A DNA stretch of 42,888 bases from an uncultured Bacteroidales bacterium (GCA_946187865.1 CAMHST010000021.1:1-42888); one strand, 5' to 3'; counted from the stretch's first letter, positions 14,395 to 24,237 are shown. Notes: a model not told the origin generated them from the letters alone. A program made the numbers and translations.

Positions 14395-15246
14395 CTATTT
14401 TTTGGCAAATTCCACACAGGCCCAGCCCTCGCGAAGGGTCTCGCCGACAAGGGACAGGCCCTGCGCCTGGGCGGCGTCCCGGATGGAGGGGACATCGTCT
14501 GCGTAGAAGCCGCTCAGCAGGAGATGGCCGCCGCGCCTGAGCGAGCGGACATAGGTGGGCAGGTCTTCCAGGATGATGTTGCGGTGGATGTTGGCCAGCA
14601 GGACGTCATAAGTGCCCATCTGCAGGAGCGAGGCGTCTCCGCATGCGGTTTCGATGCGGGTCCCCACCCGGTTCCAGCGGGCATTGCCCCAGGCCGACCG
14701 GGCGGCCACCGCGTCGATATCCACGGCGAACACCTTGCGGGCGCCCATCTTGGCGGCCAGGATGGCCAGGATGGCGGTACCGCAACCCATATCCACGACG
14801 GATCGACCCTTGATCAGCGGCTCCAGTCCCAGCATCCGCTGCATCATCATGTAAGTAGTCTGGTGATACCCGGTGCCGAAAGCCATTTTCGGGTCTATCC
14901 AGATGTTGAACCGCGTGCGGGGGACATCGGCATTGAAGGGAGCCTTGATGGTCACTTTGCCGTCTACGACGATGGGCTGGAAACGCTCTTCCCACGCCTT
15001 ATTCCAGTTTTGCCCCTGCACCAGGACGGCTTGGAACGACGCGGCGGCAGGATAGCCGCTCAGCACCACTTTCAGGTCCCCGCTCTTGTACAGGTCTTTC
15101 TGGATGTACGCCTTCAGGAAAGGAGCCTCCGTCACGAAAGAGTCGTACGGAAGGTCCGAGAGCTCTGCGGTAAGGATTTCCGCCATCTCTTCCGAGAAAG
15201 GCTCCAGGCGGATGCTCACCTCTACATACTGTTCACTGTTCATCAT
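14395..15246 (-). CDS. prmA: Ribosomal protein L11 methyltransferase
   Basis: About 283 residues. Tri-methylates lysines and the N-terminus of ribosomal protein L11 with SAM. Visible: an N-terminal alpha/beta domain that recognises L11, then MAFGTGYHQTTYMMM (substrate/SAM loop), VVDMGCGTAILAILAAKMGA (SAM motif I, DMGCGTA), AVDIDAVA (motif II acidic residue) and LLANIHRNII (the NPPY-like motif, N-I-H in PrmA). Two adjacent ATGs at 15246 and 15243 are both possible starts; either begins just before M-N-S-E-Q. The start lies inside the end of the upstream AsmA-like gene (about 14 bases overlap), so translation is coupled. Confidence 0.92.
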   Translation of the reverse strand: MMNSEQYVEVSIRLEPFSEEMAEILTAELSDLPYDSFVTEAPFLKAYIQKDLYKSGDLKVVLSGYPAAASFQAVLVQGQNWNKAWEERFQPIVVDGKVTIKAPFNADVPRTRFNIWIDPKMAFGTGYHQTTYMMMQRMLGLEPLIKGRSVVDMGCGTAILAILAAKMGARKVFAVDIDAVAARSAWGNARWNRVGTRIETACGDASLLQMGTYDVLLANIHRNIILEDLPTYVRSLRRGGHLLLSGFYADDVPSIRDAAQAQGLSLVGETLREGWACVEFAKK

Positions 15247-18200
15247 CTTCTTCTTTATTCTTGACGGCAAGCTCCTCTTCCAGCCTGATCAGTTCTTCTT
15301 TCAGGGCTTCCCGGCGGGAGCTGACCCGCTTGATTACGTCTTCATACAGGGCGGCCATCCGCTGCAGGGAATCCTGCGCCGGAACCGCTTCCAACTGCGG
15401 TATTTCATCCGCCTGACTCTGGAGATACTGCCGGGTGTTGTTCTCGGAAATGGCTTTCTCCACGCCCAGCTCGAACACATTGTGGATGGCGGCCACTAGC
15501 GAATACTGGACGGTATCCAGTTGTTTGGTGAACACCGGCACATTGGCATTCTTGTACCGGGCGCGGCCGATCCCGTAGTGCACCTGGTCAAAGCTGTCTC
15601 CCCAGGCATTCAGGCCGAAGCGGACCAGCAGCGGCGAGCGGATCACGGAGATATGGTAGTCGAACCCCTTGTCCAGGTGCTGGATGCCGCTGGCGGCAAA
15701 CAGGTACCGGTCCACATCCAGGACAAAGGGGAACACCTCCAGCGTGTTGTCCCGGACCATGCCCGTTACGGCCATATTGTCCACCCGGGCCTCTTCCTGG
15801 TTCCGGAACATGAGCATCCGGGCAATCTTGGTGAACTCTTCGCTCTCTTTCAGGGACAGGTCCTTGCCGGAAATCTTGAGAATGCCGTCCACCGAGGGCA
15901 ACACCAGATTCATCAGGGTGTCGATCTCCGAGGTGGCGGCCAGTTCGCAGTCCAGGTCGCCGGCGAAAGTGGTGAGCATAGGCATGATGGTATCCACCGC
16001 CGGGAACAGCGTGATCACTTTCTCCGCGGTGATGTCCACCAGGTTCAGGTCGAAACCGGCTTTGATGTCTTCCCGGGAGCGGGTGGAATAAAAGCCTTCG
16101 AAATAGATGTCCCCCATGTTGGAAGAGGCCACGGTATTGGTAATCTGCAGGGTCCCCTGCCGCATGGCCACGTCGGCCGCCAGCCAGTTCACCAGCAGGC
16201 TGTCGTACTTGATGCCGCTTCCTTCCAGGGAGAATTCCAGGTCCAGGTTGGAGGGCAGAAGCAGCACTTTCGAAGGCTGCTGAACAGTATCCAAGGCCTC
16301 GTACGAGACAGCCGTCTCTTCTCCCTCCGGCTTGTAGGTGGTATGGAAGGCGTAGGCCCGCATGAGTTCGTTGGCGTCTATGTAATCCGACTCCACCTGG
16401 GCCTTGAGCTTGAGCGGAGCCCGGCGGCCACGGCTGAGCACCGCCCTTCTGAGACCGCTGAGCGTGGCGCTGGCCGATATGTCCGACACGCCGGAGCGCA
16501 GGGTGGCCGTTTTCAAGTCCAGCTTGTCATTGTCCAGGGAGCCTTTCAGGTCCTGTACCGACGTGAGCAGCGGGAAGGAGGGCATCATCAGCAGGCCTTC
16601 TCCCAGTTCCACGTTGCCGTTGAAGTCCCAGTCCCGCCAGTACTGGGTAAGGCTGCGGGACAGGCTGATGGAGATGTCGGCCGACGATAAATCACTCAGT
16701 CCCCGTGACGGCCGGCTGCGGGAAGCGCGGGCAAGGGAGAGCAGCGAATCCTGGGGGGCCTCCGGATATACCTTGCGCAAGGAATCCAGCACACGGGCGC
16801 GCCGCTGGGCGGGACGGTTTTCCCGCAGACGCTCCGATGCCGCGAGGTCCAGGCGAAGGGAATCCAGAATATACGAGTCGGGGCCTTTGTTCACATGCAC
16901 CAGACCGCTCTCCGAGACAAGTGACAGCCGGGGCACGGACTTCTCTCCGGCGGCAGGGATAATCCGGAAGCTTTCCGCATTCCGCTGCAGCCCCACGCTG
17001 AGCCCGTCCGAGTCCCTGAGCTGCAGCTCCTGCAGGCGCAGCCGGCCCGTCAGCGGGGTGAGTCCGCTTTTCCCGTCCAGGATTTCCGCCCCGTTCTGCA
17101 GCTGCAGGTTCAGGGCCGATCCCTGCACATAAATGTTTTCCTTATAGCGGACGTCCAAGGTGTCGGCATCGGCCCGGAGCAGAAGCACCCGAGCTCCCGG
17201 AGCCAGATGAGGGTCCATGGAATTGCCCCGGGTCTGGAGCAGGGCGTCCAGCCGGCGGATATGCCCGGAAAGGCTGTCTCCCGGCGAATCCAGGGAGAAG
17301 CCGTCGGAGCGGAGGCTGCAGTCGATGTCGGCCTGGCCGATCGAGGCCATGTTCAGCTGGGAAAGCTTTACCTTTCCGTGCAGCCCCGCCTGGATAACGC
17401 CGCTGCCGCCGATTCCCCTTTCCCGGGTAAACACTTGCGTAAGGGAATCTACCCGGGCGCGGATTTTGGCGTCCAGGGCAATCTGCGGGTCTTCGCCCAG
17501 AATGTCGCGGACGTCTCCGCTGGCGTCGATTTTGGCTCCGGCTATAGCGAAGAGCAGGCGGGAAATGTCTGCATCCAGACGGTTCTGCCCGTCGGTTTCC
17601 AGGACGGCATCCAGGCTCACGCGCCCGCTCCGGCCCAGGCTTTCATGGTCCAGGAAGGCGTCCGGAATCATGACATTGGCCGTGATGGAGGGGATTTTCC
17701 CTCCGCCGTAAATGCCTTCTACATGGGCGTTTATATCCAGGATGGCATCTGTCTTCCATTTCCGGAGCACCGGGAAATTGTCCCGGAACGTGTCTATCAG
17801 TTCCCCAAGAGGAGCCTTCCCGGAACTGGCGTCCAGGCCCACCTCCCAACCTTCCGCCAGCCGGGTCACGTGCCCTTTCGCTTCCAGTTTCAGGGACGAC
17901 AGGCCCAGCGCCAGCGACTCCAGGTCCACTTCCAGCAGGCTGTCTTTCCGCGCGGGGACATGCCCTTGGGCGTTCAGGGTGACAGGAAGCCGGAGCCGGC
18001 CGTAATTCCGGGTGCGCAGGCCCACCGTCGCATCTGCGTCAAGGGAGAACTGCCGATGCCGCGCCGCTGCCCGGAGGCGTGCCAGGTTCAGGGACAGGGT
18101 GTCGGACGGGAGCCGCCCCCTGATGCGGAGGGAATCCAGCTCCAGGCGCGCCTGGATCCGTTCCGGTTCCCAGGTCTGCACCTCCCCGTCCAGGCTCAGG

Positions 18201-18772
18201 CGCTGCATGGAAAACTGGCCGAACAGGGTGTCCGGCAGGTTGGAATATACGATGAAAGGGCGGTCTGTCAGGAGCACCCGGTGCAGCCGGATGGGCGGCA
18301 GGGGCTTGCTTTCGCCGTCGGATTTTCCCAGGGGAAGGATATCCCAGGAGGCCGCCGTGGAGTCGTAACAGTGGGCGAAGATACGGGGATGGCGGAGCTC
18401 CGCCTGGTGGATGTTATAGGTGCCGCGGATCAGGTCCAGGTAGTTGATGCTCAGGATGAGTTTTTCCAGGGAAACCAGCGTGTCGGCCTCCGGGCTCCGC
18501 CCCCCGCGAACCCCTTCCCAGCGGGCGTGACGCGCGTGGGGATAGGTTACGGAAAGCTGGTCCGCCTCTATGTGGAGATAAGGGAAGCTTTTGATTACAT
18601 GGGCCTTAACCTGCCGGAAGGAGACATCTCCCTCTACGAAATCCGCCGCAATCCCGTTGACGATACCGGTGAGGACGCTGGGCCGAAGCAAGATCTGCAG
18701 CGCCACCAGCAGCACCAGTACCAGCCCCGCCAGCCCCAGCACGACATTCCGTATGACTTTCCACGCCTTCAT
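15233..18772 (-). CDS. AsmA-family envelope protein (TamB/YhdP-like), 1179 aa
   Basis: One N-terminal TM anchor (about residues 10-30, VVLGLAGLVLVLLVALQILL), then a long periplasmic region built of repeated beta-strands with the AsmA pattern of short hydrophobic strand and D/N-rich turn, and a charged C-terminal helix (ALKEELIRLEEELAVKNKEEDDEQ in outline). AsmA-like proteins are thought to form beta-groove bridges carrying lipids between inner and outer membranes; Bacteroidota often encode several of this size. Substrate cannot be inferred. It is first in a leftward operon with prmA and has its own promoter at 18784-18791. The ATG at 18772 is the only start that places the TM helix at the N-terminus. 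Confidence 0.85.
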   Translation of the reverse strand: MKAWKVIRNVVLGLAGLVLVLLVALQILLRPSVLTGIVNGIAADFVEGDVSFRQVKAHVIKSFPYLHIEADQLSVTYPHARHARWEGVRGGRSPEADTLVSLEKLILSINYLDLIRGTYNIHQAELRHPRIFAHCYDSTAASWDILPLGKSDGESKPLPPIRLHRVLLTDRPFIVYSNLPDTLFGQFSMQRLSLDGEVQTWEPERIQARLELDSLRIRGRLPSDTLSLNLARLRAAARHRQFSLDADATVGLRTRNYGRLRLPVTLNAQGHVPARKDSLLEVDLESLALGLSSLKLEAKGHVTRLAEGWEVGLDASSGKAPLGELIDTFRDNFPVLRKWKTDAILDINAHVEGIYGGGKIPSITANVMIPDAFLDHESLGRSGRVSLDAVLETDGQNRLDADISRLLFAIAGAKIDASGDVRDILGEDPQIALDAKIRARVDSLTQVFTRERGIGGSGVIQAGLHGKVKLSQLNMASIGQADIDCSLRSDGFSLDSPGDSLSGHIRRLDALLQTRGNSMDPHLAPGARVLLLRADADTLDVRYKENIYVQGSALNLQLQNGAEILDGKSGLTPLTGRLRLQELQLRDSDGLSVGLQRNAESFRIIPAAGEKSVPRLSLVSESGLVHVNKGPDSYILDSLRLDLAASERLRENRPAQRRARVLDSLRKVYPEAPQDSLLSLARASRSRPSRGLSDLSSADISISLSRSLTQYWRDWDFNGNVELGEGLLMMPSFPLLTSVQDLKGSLDNDKLDLKTATLRSGVSDISASATLSGLRRAVLSRGRRAPLKLKAQVESDYIDANELMRAYAFHTTYKPEGEETAVSYEALDTVQQPSKVLLLPSNLDLEFSLEGSGIKYDSLLVNWLAADVAMRQGTLQITNTVASSNMGDIYFEGFYSTRSREDIKAGFDLNLVDITAEKVITLFPAVDTIMPMLTTFAGDLDCELAATSEIDTLMNLVLPSVDGILKISGKDLSLKESEEFTKIARMLMFRNQEEARVDNMAVTGMVRDNTLEVFPFVLDVDRYLFAASGIQHLDKGFDYHISVIRSPLLVRFGLNAWGDSFDQVHYGIGRARYKNANVPVFTKQLDTVQYSLVAAIHNVFELGVEKAISENNTRQYLQSQADEIPQLEAVPAQDSLQRMAALYEDVIKRVSSRREALKEELIRLEEELAVKNKEEDDEQ

Positions 18773-18783
18773 GGTTCATCATA

Positions 18784-18791
18784 CAAAGATA
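18784..18791 (-). promoter_or_regulatory. -7 promoter element for the AsmA-like gene and prmA
   Basis: TATCTTTG on the minus strand, exact TAnnTTTG match, 11 bases before the ATG at 18772. It lies in the 49-base gap after the GH28 gene. Confidence 0.6.
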
Positions 18792-18821
18792 GCACTTCCG
18801 GGGGGATTTTACCAGCGGGAA

Positions 18822-20159
18822 CTAAGGGAAAGTGACAAAACGGACGTCCTTCAGGCTGATCATGGCAGGGTCGTCGACGGCCCTTTCCGTTTCATTGTAG
18901 AAGAAGGTGGCATCCTCGATGGAGATGTCGTGGACGGTTCTCAGCGTTCCGGAGGCGCGGATGGCTGTCTGGCAGCCCCGGCACACGATGCGGCTCATCC
19001 GGATATCCTGGAACTCGGGCACGAAACGTTCCGACTGCGCTGGCTGGTTGGTGTCATAGCCGGCCGGACGGTCTGCGTAGTCGGTCTGGAAGACAATGGC
19101 CTCGTCCTTGATATCGGTCATGTAAATGTCTGAAATGACGATGTTTTTGGTAACGCCGCCCCGCTCCGGCGCACTCTTGAAGCGAAGCCCCGTGTCTGTG
19201 CCGGAGAACGTGTTGTGCCGCACCACGATATTCTCCATGCCGCCGGAGAATTCCGAGCCGATCACAAAGCCGCCGTGGGCGTGGAACACCGTATTGTTCT
19301 CTATCAGGATATCCTTGCAGGGACCCGCCGCGAGGGCCGATTCCCCGGCGCCGCCCTTGAGGCAGATGCCGTCGTCACCCACGTCCACGGTGCAGCCGCG
19401 CACAACCACCCTCTGACACTGCATCAGGTCTATCCCGTCCCCGTTCTGGGCGTTCCAGGGGCAGCGGACGGTAACCCCTTCTATGGTCACGTCCTTGCAG
19501 CGCTGGGGCACCAGGTGGAATTTGGGCGAATTCTGCAGGGTCACCCCCTCCACTTTCACCCTTTCGCAGTCCGTAAAGCGGATCAGGTGCGTCCGGAGCC
19601 GCTCCTGGGCCTCGGCGCTTTCCGCGATGTCCGGGAAATGCTTGAGCCCGAAGGGATACCACAGGCTTCCGTCCTGGCTTACCGTACCGCCCTTCCGGCG
19701 GAATTCGCTCCATTCGGTGTCGCTCACCTTGCTGCGCTTGACGGCCCGCCACCAGGCTCCGTTCCCATCGATGATGCCCTCGCCGGTGATGCTTACGTCG
19801 TGCCGCTTGGAGGCGGTGATGCCGGGCTTGACTTTCTCCCCGTCCAGGAACTCCCGCTTGTCCGGCGAGAACAGGATCACGGCTCCCCGCTCCAAATGCA
19901 GGTCTATGCAGCTTTTCAGCGAGATGGGGCCGGTGAGGTAAATGCCCTCCGGAACAAGCAGGCGGCCGCCGCCCTGTTTGTCCAGGGCCGATATGGCCTT
20001 GCGGAAACTCTCCGTATTGGAAGTGACGCCGTCCGGGACGCCCCCGAAGTCTGACAGGGAAACCTGCCTGTCCGGGATGACCACGGCGGCAGGGGCTGTC
20101 CGGGCCGACAGGGCGGAAGACAGCAGGAGAAGGGGGAGAAGAAGGATGATTCTTTTCAT
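18822..20159 (-). CDS. Glycoside hydrolase family 28 (polygalacturonase-like), secreted
   Basis: 445 residues. A signal peptide (MKRIILLLPLLLLSSALSA) precedes a parallel beta-helix. GH28 landmarks: an N-terminal VSLSDFGGVPDGVTSNTESFRKAI (pectate-lyase-like entry strand), NGDGID near residue 239 (first catalytic Asp), GDDGICLKGG near 261 (the Asp pair), HAHGGFVIGSE near 293 (His motif) and LRFKS near 323. These are the four GH28 active-site blocks, so hydrolysis of galacturonan or rhamnogalacturonan linkages, probably in the periplasm, is expected. No SusC/D genes are nearby, so it is an orphan rather than part of a polysaccharide locus. The signal peptide fixes the start. The GNAT gene ends one base upstream and probably shares the transcript. 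Confidence 0.9.
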   Translation of the reverse strand: MKRIILLLPLLLLSSALSARTAPAAVVIPDRQVSLSDFGGVPDGVTSNTESFRKAISALDKQGGGRLLVPEGIYLTGPISLKSCIDLHLERGAVILFSPDKREFLDGEKVKPGITASKRHDVSITGEGIIDGNGAWWRAVKRSKVSDTEWSEFRRKGGTVSQDGSLWYPFGLKHFPDIAESAEAQERLRTHLIRFTDCERVKVEGVTLQNSPKFHLVPQRCKDVTIEGVTVRCPWNAQNGDGIDLMQCQRVVVRGCTVDVGDDGICLKGGAGESALAAGPCKDILIENNTVFHAHGGFVIGSEFSGGMENIVVRHNTFSGTDTGLRFKSAPERGGVTKNIVISDIYMTDIKDEAIVFQTDYADRPAGYDTNQPAQSERFVPEFQDIRMSRIVCRGCQTAIRASGTLRTVHDISIEDATFFYNETERAVDDPAMISLKDVRFVTFP

Positions 20160-20160
20160 G

Positions 20161-20670
20161 CTAAGGTTCTTGGTTGGTTTGGCCGGGAAGGCGCTGGTAG
20201 GCCAGGCGCTCGTCTCCCGAAGCAAGCAGGATAATGCCACAGTAGCAAAACCCGTGCTTGAGGATGTTGTGCTGCATGATGCGGTTGTCCCGGTGGGTGT
20301 CTATCCGGATGTTGGGGTCCCGGGAGAAACAGAATTCCATGATGGCGTGGAAGATACCGTGCACCTGAGGCACGCTGGCGATGCGGTGTACCACGTGGTA
20401 AGGCTTCTCGTTATCCAGCCAGGCGCCGTCATAAATCCGGGCGTAGGTGGGCTCCGGAGAGGCGATGAAGGCGAAATACCCGGCAATTTCCCCCTCGTGC
20501 ACAACGACGTATCCGTTCCCCAGGCCGATGTCCCCCCGGATGGTTTCCTCCGAGGGATAGCCGTTTGTCCACTGGTTCACGTTGCCGGAAGCGCGCATGA
20601 TTCCCTTGGCCGCCTCTATGACGGGCATGATGGCGGGGATGTCCCCATGGTGTGCAAGCCGTACTTCCAT
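20161..20670 (-). CDS. GNAT-family N-acetyltransferase
   Basis: 169 residues with a GNAT layout: N-terminal MEVRLAHHGDIPAIMPVIEAA helix-strand entry, GYVVVHEGEIAGYFAF (central strands), HRIASVPQVHGIFHAIMEF (acetyl-CoA-binding helix region; the usual R/Q-x-x-G-x-G/A is degenerate here) and NIRIDTHRDNRIMQHNILKHGFCYCGII (C-terminal strand, helix and strand typical of GNATs, with H-x-x-N-x-x-M-Q). The substrate is unknown. The ATG at 20670 lies only 5 bases past a perfect -7 box, so the mRNA may be leaderless. GH28 follows directly. Confidence 0.8.
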   Translation of the reverse strand: MEVRLAHHGDIPAIMPVIEAAKGIMRASGNVNQWTNGYPSEETIRGDIGLGNGYVVVHEGEIAGYFAFIASPEPTYARIYDGAWLDNEKPYHVVHRIASVPQVHGIFHAIMEFCFSRDPNIRIDTHRDNRIMQHNILKHGFCYCGIILLASGDERLAYQRLPGQTNQEP

Positions 20671-20672
20671 TC

Positions 20673-20703
20673 TTGCAAAGGTAGCAATAATTGATTATAT
20701 TTG
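20673..20703 (+). promoter_or_regulatory. Promoter for glpK-glpF-sstT
   Basis: -33 TTG at 20673-20675, a 20-base spacer, then the -7 element TATATTTG at 20696-20703 (exact consensus). The glpK ATG is 41 bases downstream at 20745. It overlaps the divergent GNAT promoter. Confidence 0.65.
20676..20683 (-). promoter_or_regulatory. -7 promoter element for GNAT-GH28
   Basis: TACCTTTG on the minus strand, an exact TAnnTTTG match, 5 bases from the ATG at 20670. It nearly abuts the -33 TTG (20673-20675) of the divergent glpK promoter. Confidence 0.6.
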
Positions 20704-20744
20704 TGTGATAAAAAAACACCTGTTCAAACATAACCAATTAGCAT

Positions 20745-22223
20745 ATGAGCAAATACATTCTGGCATTGGACCAGGGAACCAGTTCTTCCCGCGCCATTGT
20801 CTTCGACCATGAAGGGCACATCTGCTCCACGGCCCAGATGGAATTCACCCAGCATTTCCCGAAACCCGGCTGGGTAGAACACGACCCTATGGAAATCTGG
20901 TCCAGTGAGGCCGCCGTCATCGCGGAATCCATCTCCAAGATCGGAATCGGCGGAAAGGAAATCGCCGCCATCGGCATTACCAACCAGCGGGAAACCACCA
21001 TCGTCTGGGATGCAGAGACCGGCACGCCCGTGTATAACGCCATTGTCTGGCAGGACCGCCGCACCTCCGAATTCTGCGACACGCTCAAGGCGCAGGGCCT
21101 TGTGGACAAAATCCGGGAGAAGACGGGGCTCATCATCGACGCCTACTTCTCCGGAACCAAGATCAAATGGATCCTGGACCATGTGGAAGGCGCCCGGGAA
21201 AAGGCGAAGGCCGGAAAACTCCGCTTCGGGACCGTGGACAGCTGGCTGGTGTGGCAGCTCACCCGCGGGCAGGTGCACATCACCGACGTGTCCAACGCCT
21301 CCCGCACCATGCTCTTCAATATCCACACCCTCCAGTGGGACCAGGAACTGCTTGATTTGCTGGATATTCCGCTTTCCATGATGCCGTCCGTCCGCTCCTC
21401 TTCGGAGGTGTACGGCCACACCAAGACCACCATCTTCGCGCACGAGGTTCCCATCGCCGGCATCGCCGGAGACCAGCAGGCCGCCCTCTTCGGCCAGATG
21501 TGCACGGAACCCGGTTCGGTGAAGAACACCTACGGCACGGGCTGCTTCCTGCTGATGAACACCGGCGAAAAGCCCATCCTTTCCAAGAACAACCTCCTCA
21601 CCACCGTGGCCTGGAAGATCGGCGACAAAGTGAACTACGCCCTGGAAGGCTCCATCTTCGTGGGCGGCTCCGTGGTCCAGTGGCTCCGGGACGGACTGGG
21701 CATCATCCGCTCGTCCTCAGAGATTGAAGCGCTGGCCGCCAGTGTCCCGGACAACGGCGGGGTCTATTTCGTGCCCGCCCTCACCGGCATGGGCGCCCCC
21801 TACTGGGACCAGTATGCGCAGGGGGTCATCTGCGGCATCACCCGCGGCGCCACCGCCGCCCATATCGCCCGGGCCGCCCTGGAGGGCATCGCCTTCCAGA
21901 CCATGGACATCGTGGGCGCCATGGAAAAGGACGCCGGCGTGCCCCTGACAGAACTCAAGGTAGACGGCGGCGCCTCGCGCAACAACCTCATGATGCAGTT
22001 CCAGGCCGACATCCTGGGCACCCCGGTCATCCGGCCGGAGGTTACCGAGACCACGGCCATGGGGGCCTGCTACCTGGCCGGACTGGCCGTAGGCTACTGG
22101 GATTCCCTGGAGGACATCCGCAAGCAGTGGAAGGCGGAACGCGTATTCACGCCTTCCGGCGCAGACATGGAGCCCGCCAAGAAAGGCTGGGCCACCGCTA
22201 TTTCCAGAACTTTAACCCGTTAA
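20745..22223 (+). CDS. glpK: Glycerol kinase
   Basis: 492 residues, full length for GlpK. Phosphorylates glycerol to glycerol 3-phosphate with ATP. FGGY-kinase features are clear: an N-terminal [15 protein letters not shown] phosphate loop, [41 protein letters not shown], the [11 protein letters not shown] loop and [19 protein letters not shown] in the second actin-like domain. The glycerol facilitator gene starts 5 bases after its stop. No glycerol-3-phosphate dehydrogenase lies in the window. Identification is firm. Confidence 0.97.
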   Translation: MSKYILALDQGTSSSRAIVFDHEGHICSTAQMEFTQHFPKPGWVEHDPMEIWSSEAAVIAESISKIGIGGKEIAAIGITNQRETTIVWDAETGTPVYNAIVWQDRRTSEFCDTLKAQGLVDKIREKTGLIIDAYFSGTKIKWILDHVEGAREKAKAGKLRFGTVDSWLVWQLTRGQVHITDVSNASRTMLFNIHTLQWDQELLDLLDIPLSMMPSVRSSSEVYGHTKTTIFAHEVPIAGIAGDQQAALFGQMCTEPGSVKNTYGTGCFLLMNTGEKPILSKNNLLTTVAWKIGDKVNYALEGSIFVGGSVVQWLRDGLGIIRSSSEIEALAASVPDNGGVYFVPALTGMGAPYWDQYAQGVICGITRGATAAHIARAALEGIAFQTMDIVGAMEKDAGVPLTELKVDGGASRNNLMMQFQADILGTPVIRPEVTETTAMGACYLAGLAVGYWDSLEDIRKQWKAERVFTPSGADMEPAKKGWATAISRTLTR

Positions 22224-22228
22224 GCAAT

Positions 22229-22966
22229 ATGCAGCAGTACATCTTCGAATTCATCGGCACGCTGGTGCTGGTACTTCTGGGCGACGGCGTATGCGCCGCC
22301 ACTTCCCTCAAACATTCCAAGGCCAAAGGCGCCGGATGGGTGGTCGTGGCCCTGGGCTGGGGGCTCGCCGTGATGATGGGCGTGCTCATCGCCGGTCCCG
22401 TTTCCGGGGCGCACCTGAACCCGGCCGTCACCCTGGGGCTGGCCATCGCCGGCACGTTCCCCTGGGCCAGCGTTTGCGGTTATATCGTGGCCCAAATGCT
22501 GGGCGGCTTTTTGGGCGCCTGCCTGGTCTGGGTGTTCTACAAGGATCACTATCAGGCCACTTCTGATGAGCCGGACACCATGCTGGGCACCTTCTGCACC
22601 ATGCCGGCCATCCGCAATCCCTGGCGCAACTTCCTCTGCGAGGTCATCGCCACCTGCCTGCTGGTGTTTGTCATCCTGGCCCTGGCTTTCGAAGGAAACG
22701 CCTTCCAGGTGGGTTCCGTGGCCGCTTCCACCGGCTCCCTGGGCTCCTGGCCGGTTACCTGCCTGATCATGTCCATCGGCATGTCGCTGGGCGGAACCAC
22801 CGGCTATGCGCTGAATCCCGCCCGTGACCTGAGTCCCCGCTGCGCCCATGCCGTCCTGCCCATCCAGGGGAAACGGGACAGCGGCTGGTGGTACAGCTGG
22901 GTGCCTGTGGCCGGCCCCATGGTGGGCGCCGCCGTCGCAGCCGGTCTGTATCTGCTTGTGTTCTAA
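22229..22966 (+). CDS. glpF: Glycerol uptake facilitator (aquaglyceroporin)
   Basis: 245 residues with six TM helices and two half-helices. Both pore motifs are present: GAHLNPAVTLG (first NPA) and GYALNPARDLSPR (second NPA with the Asp typical of glycerol channels rather than water channels). Other family marks are EFIGTLVLVLLGDG at the start and GSWPVT. It is a passive inner-membrane channel for glycerol that works with GlpK, which traps glycerol by phosphorylation. Start: ATG at 22229, 5 bases after glpK, beginning M-Q-Q-Y-I-F-E-F-I. Confidence 0.95.
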   Translation: MQQYIFEFIGTLVLVLLGDGVCAATSLKHSKAKGAGWVVVALGWGLAVMMGVLIAGPVSGAHLNPAVTLGLAIAGTFPWASVCGYIVAQMLGGFLGACLVWVFYKDHYQATSDEPDTMLGTFCTMPAIRNPWRNFLCEVIATCLLVFVILALAFEGNAFQVGSVAASTGSLGSWPVTCLIMSIGMSLGGTTGYALNPARDLSPRCAHAVLPIQGKRDSGWWYSWVPVAGPMVGAAVAAGLYLLVF

Positions 22967-22969
22967 GCC

Positions 22970-24190
22970 ATGAACCGGCTTTCTTCCGCGCTCAAGAAGT
23001 GGACAGAGACCTCCCTGGTGCTACGCATCCTGGGAGGCCTTGTCATCGGTACCGTCTTGGGCCTTCTTCTTCCCCAATGGAAGGGCATCGGCCTGCTGGG
23101 AGAAGTCTTTGTCGGGGCCCTGAAAGCCATCGCCCCGGTACTGGTGGGCCTGCTGGTGTGCTCGGCCATCGCCAAGGCCCAGGGCGGCCTGGGCGCCCGG
23201 TTCCGCACCGTTATCACCCTGTATCTGCTCACCACCATGGTGGCCGCCATCGTGGCCGTGGTGGGCAGTTTCCTTTTCCCGGTCACCATCAAGCTCAGCG
23301 GAGAAACCGTTCCCAATACGGCGCCCGGCGGCCTGGCCGACGTTTTCTCCACCCTGCTGGGCAACCTGGTTTCCAATCCCGTCCAGTCCCTCTCCCAGGC
23401 CAACTACATCGGCATCCTCTTCTGGGCCCTCGTGGCCGGGGCCGCCCTGAAAAAGATGGCCTCCGAGCATACGGTCAAGGTGGTGTCAGACCTGGCCGAC
23501 GCCGTTTCCCAGATGGTCCGCTGGATCATCCAGTTCGCTCCCTTCGGCATCCTGGGCCTGGTGTTCACCTCTGTCTCGGAGAGCGGCCTGGAAATCTTCC
23601 GGGACTACGGGAAACTGGTGCTCCTGCTGGTAGGGTGCATGTGCACTACGGCCTTTATCATCAATCCGGCCATCGCATGGATCTTCCTGCGCCGGAACCC
23701 CTATCCCCTGCTGTGGAAATGCATCCGGGTCAGCGGCATCAACGCCTTCTTCACCCGTTCCTCCGCCGCCAACATTCCCATCAACATGCAGCTGTGCAAG
23801 GAGCTCGGCCTGGATGAGGAATTCTACTCGGTGAGCATCCCGCTGGGCTCCACCATCAACATGAACGGGGCGGCCGCCACCATCACCGTCCTGTCGCTGG
23901 CCCTGGCCCATACGGTAGGGGTGGAGGTAAGTTTCCTGTCCGCCATTTTCCTGAGCGTGATCGCCACCCTGGGCGCCTGCGGGGCCTCCGGCGTTGCCGG
24001 CGGGTCGCTGCTGCTGGTTCCCATGGCCTGCTCTTTCTTCGGGATAGGCAACGACGTCGCCATGCAGGCCGTCGCGGTGGGCTTTATCATCGGCGTGATA
24101 CAGGACTCGGTAGAGACGGCGCTCAATTCATCGGCCGACGCCTTTTTCACGGCCGTGGCCGAATTTCATGACCGGGGCCGAATTCAATAA
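22970..24190 (+). CDS. sstT: Serine/threonine:Na+ symporter, DAACS family
   Basis: 406 residues, about eight TM helices plus two re-entrant hairpins. It carries the dicarboxylate/amino acid:cation symporter signatures: TRSSAANIPINM (HP1 tip; the R-S-S form and the A-N-I-P-x-N-M run are typical of SstT), STINMNGAAATIT (TM7 Na+ motif N-M-N) and GACGASGVAGGS (HP2 tip). SstT takes up serine and threonine with sodium. It starts 3 bases after glpF and ends at a strong terminator, so it is third in the glycerol operon, an odd pairing. A related substrate cannot be excluded. Confidence 0.85.
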   Translation: MNRLSSALKKWTETSLVLRILGGLVIGTVLGLLLPQWKGIGLLGEVFVGALKAIAPVLVGLLVCSAIAKAQGGLGARFRTVITLYLLTTMVAAIVAVVGSFLFPVTIKLSGETVPNTAPGGLADVFSTLLGNLVSNPVQSLSQANYIGILFWALVAGAALKKMASEHTVKVVSDLADAVSQMVRWIIQFAPFGILGLVFTSVSESGLEIFRDYGKLVLLLVGCMCTTAFIINPAIAWIFLRRNPYPLLWKCIRVSGINAFFTRSSAANIPINMQLCKELGLDEEFYSVSIPLGSTINMNGAAATITVLSLALAHTVGVEVSFLSAIFLSVIATLGACGASGVAGGSLLLVPMACSFFGIGNDVAMQAVAVGFIIGVIQDSVETALNSSADAFFTAVAEFHDRGRIQ

Positions 24191-24196
24191 CCGGAA

Positions 24197-24228
24197 ATAG
24201 GAAGTGGAACTCCACCTCCTATTTTTTT
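24197..24228 (+). terminator. Intrinsic terminator of glpK-glpF-sstT
   Basis: A 12-bp stem (24197-24208 with 24211-24222, one A-C mismatch, 2-base loop) followed by a T run to 24228. It lies 6 bases after the sstT stop. Confidence 0.85.
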
Positions 24229-24237
24229 ACGGAAATA

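Noticed and set aside
18822..20670. Pectin utilisation locus
   Set aside because: Only one GH28 gene is present, with no SusC/SusD, hybrid regulator or other carbohydrate enzymes nearby.
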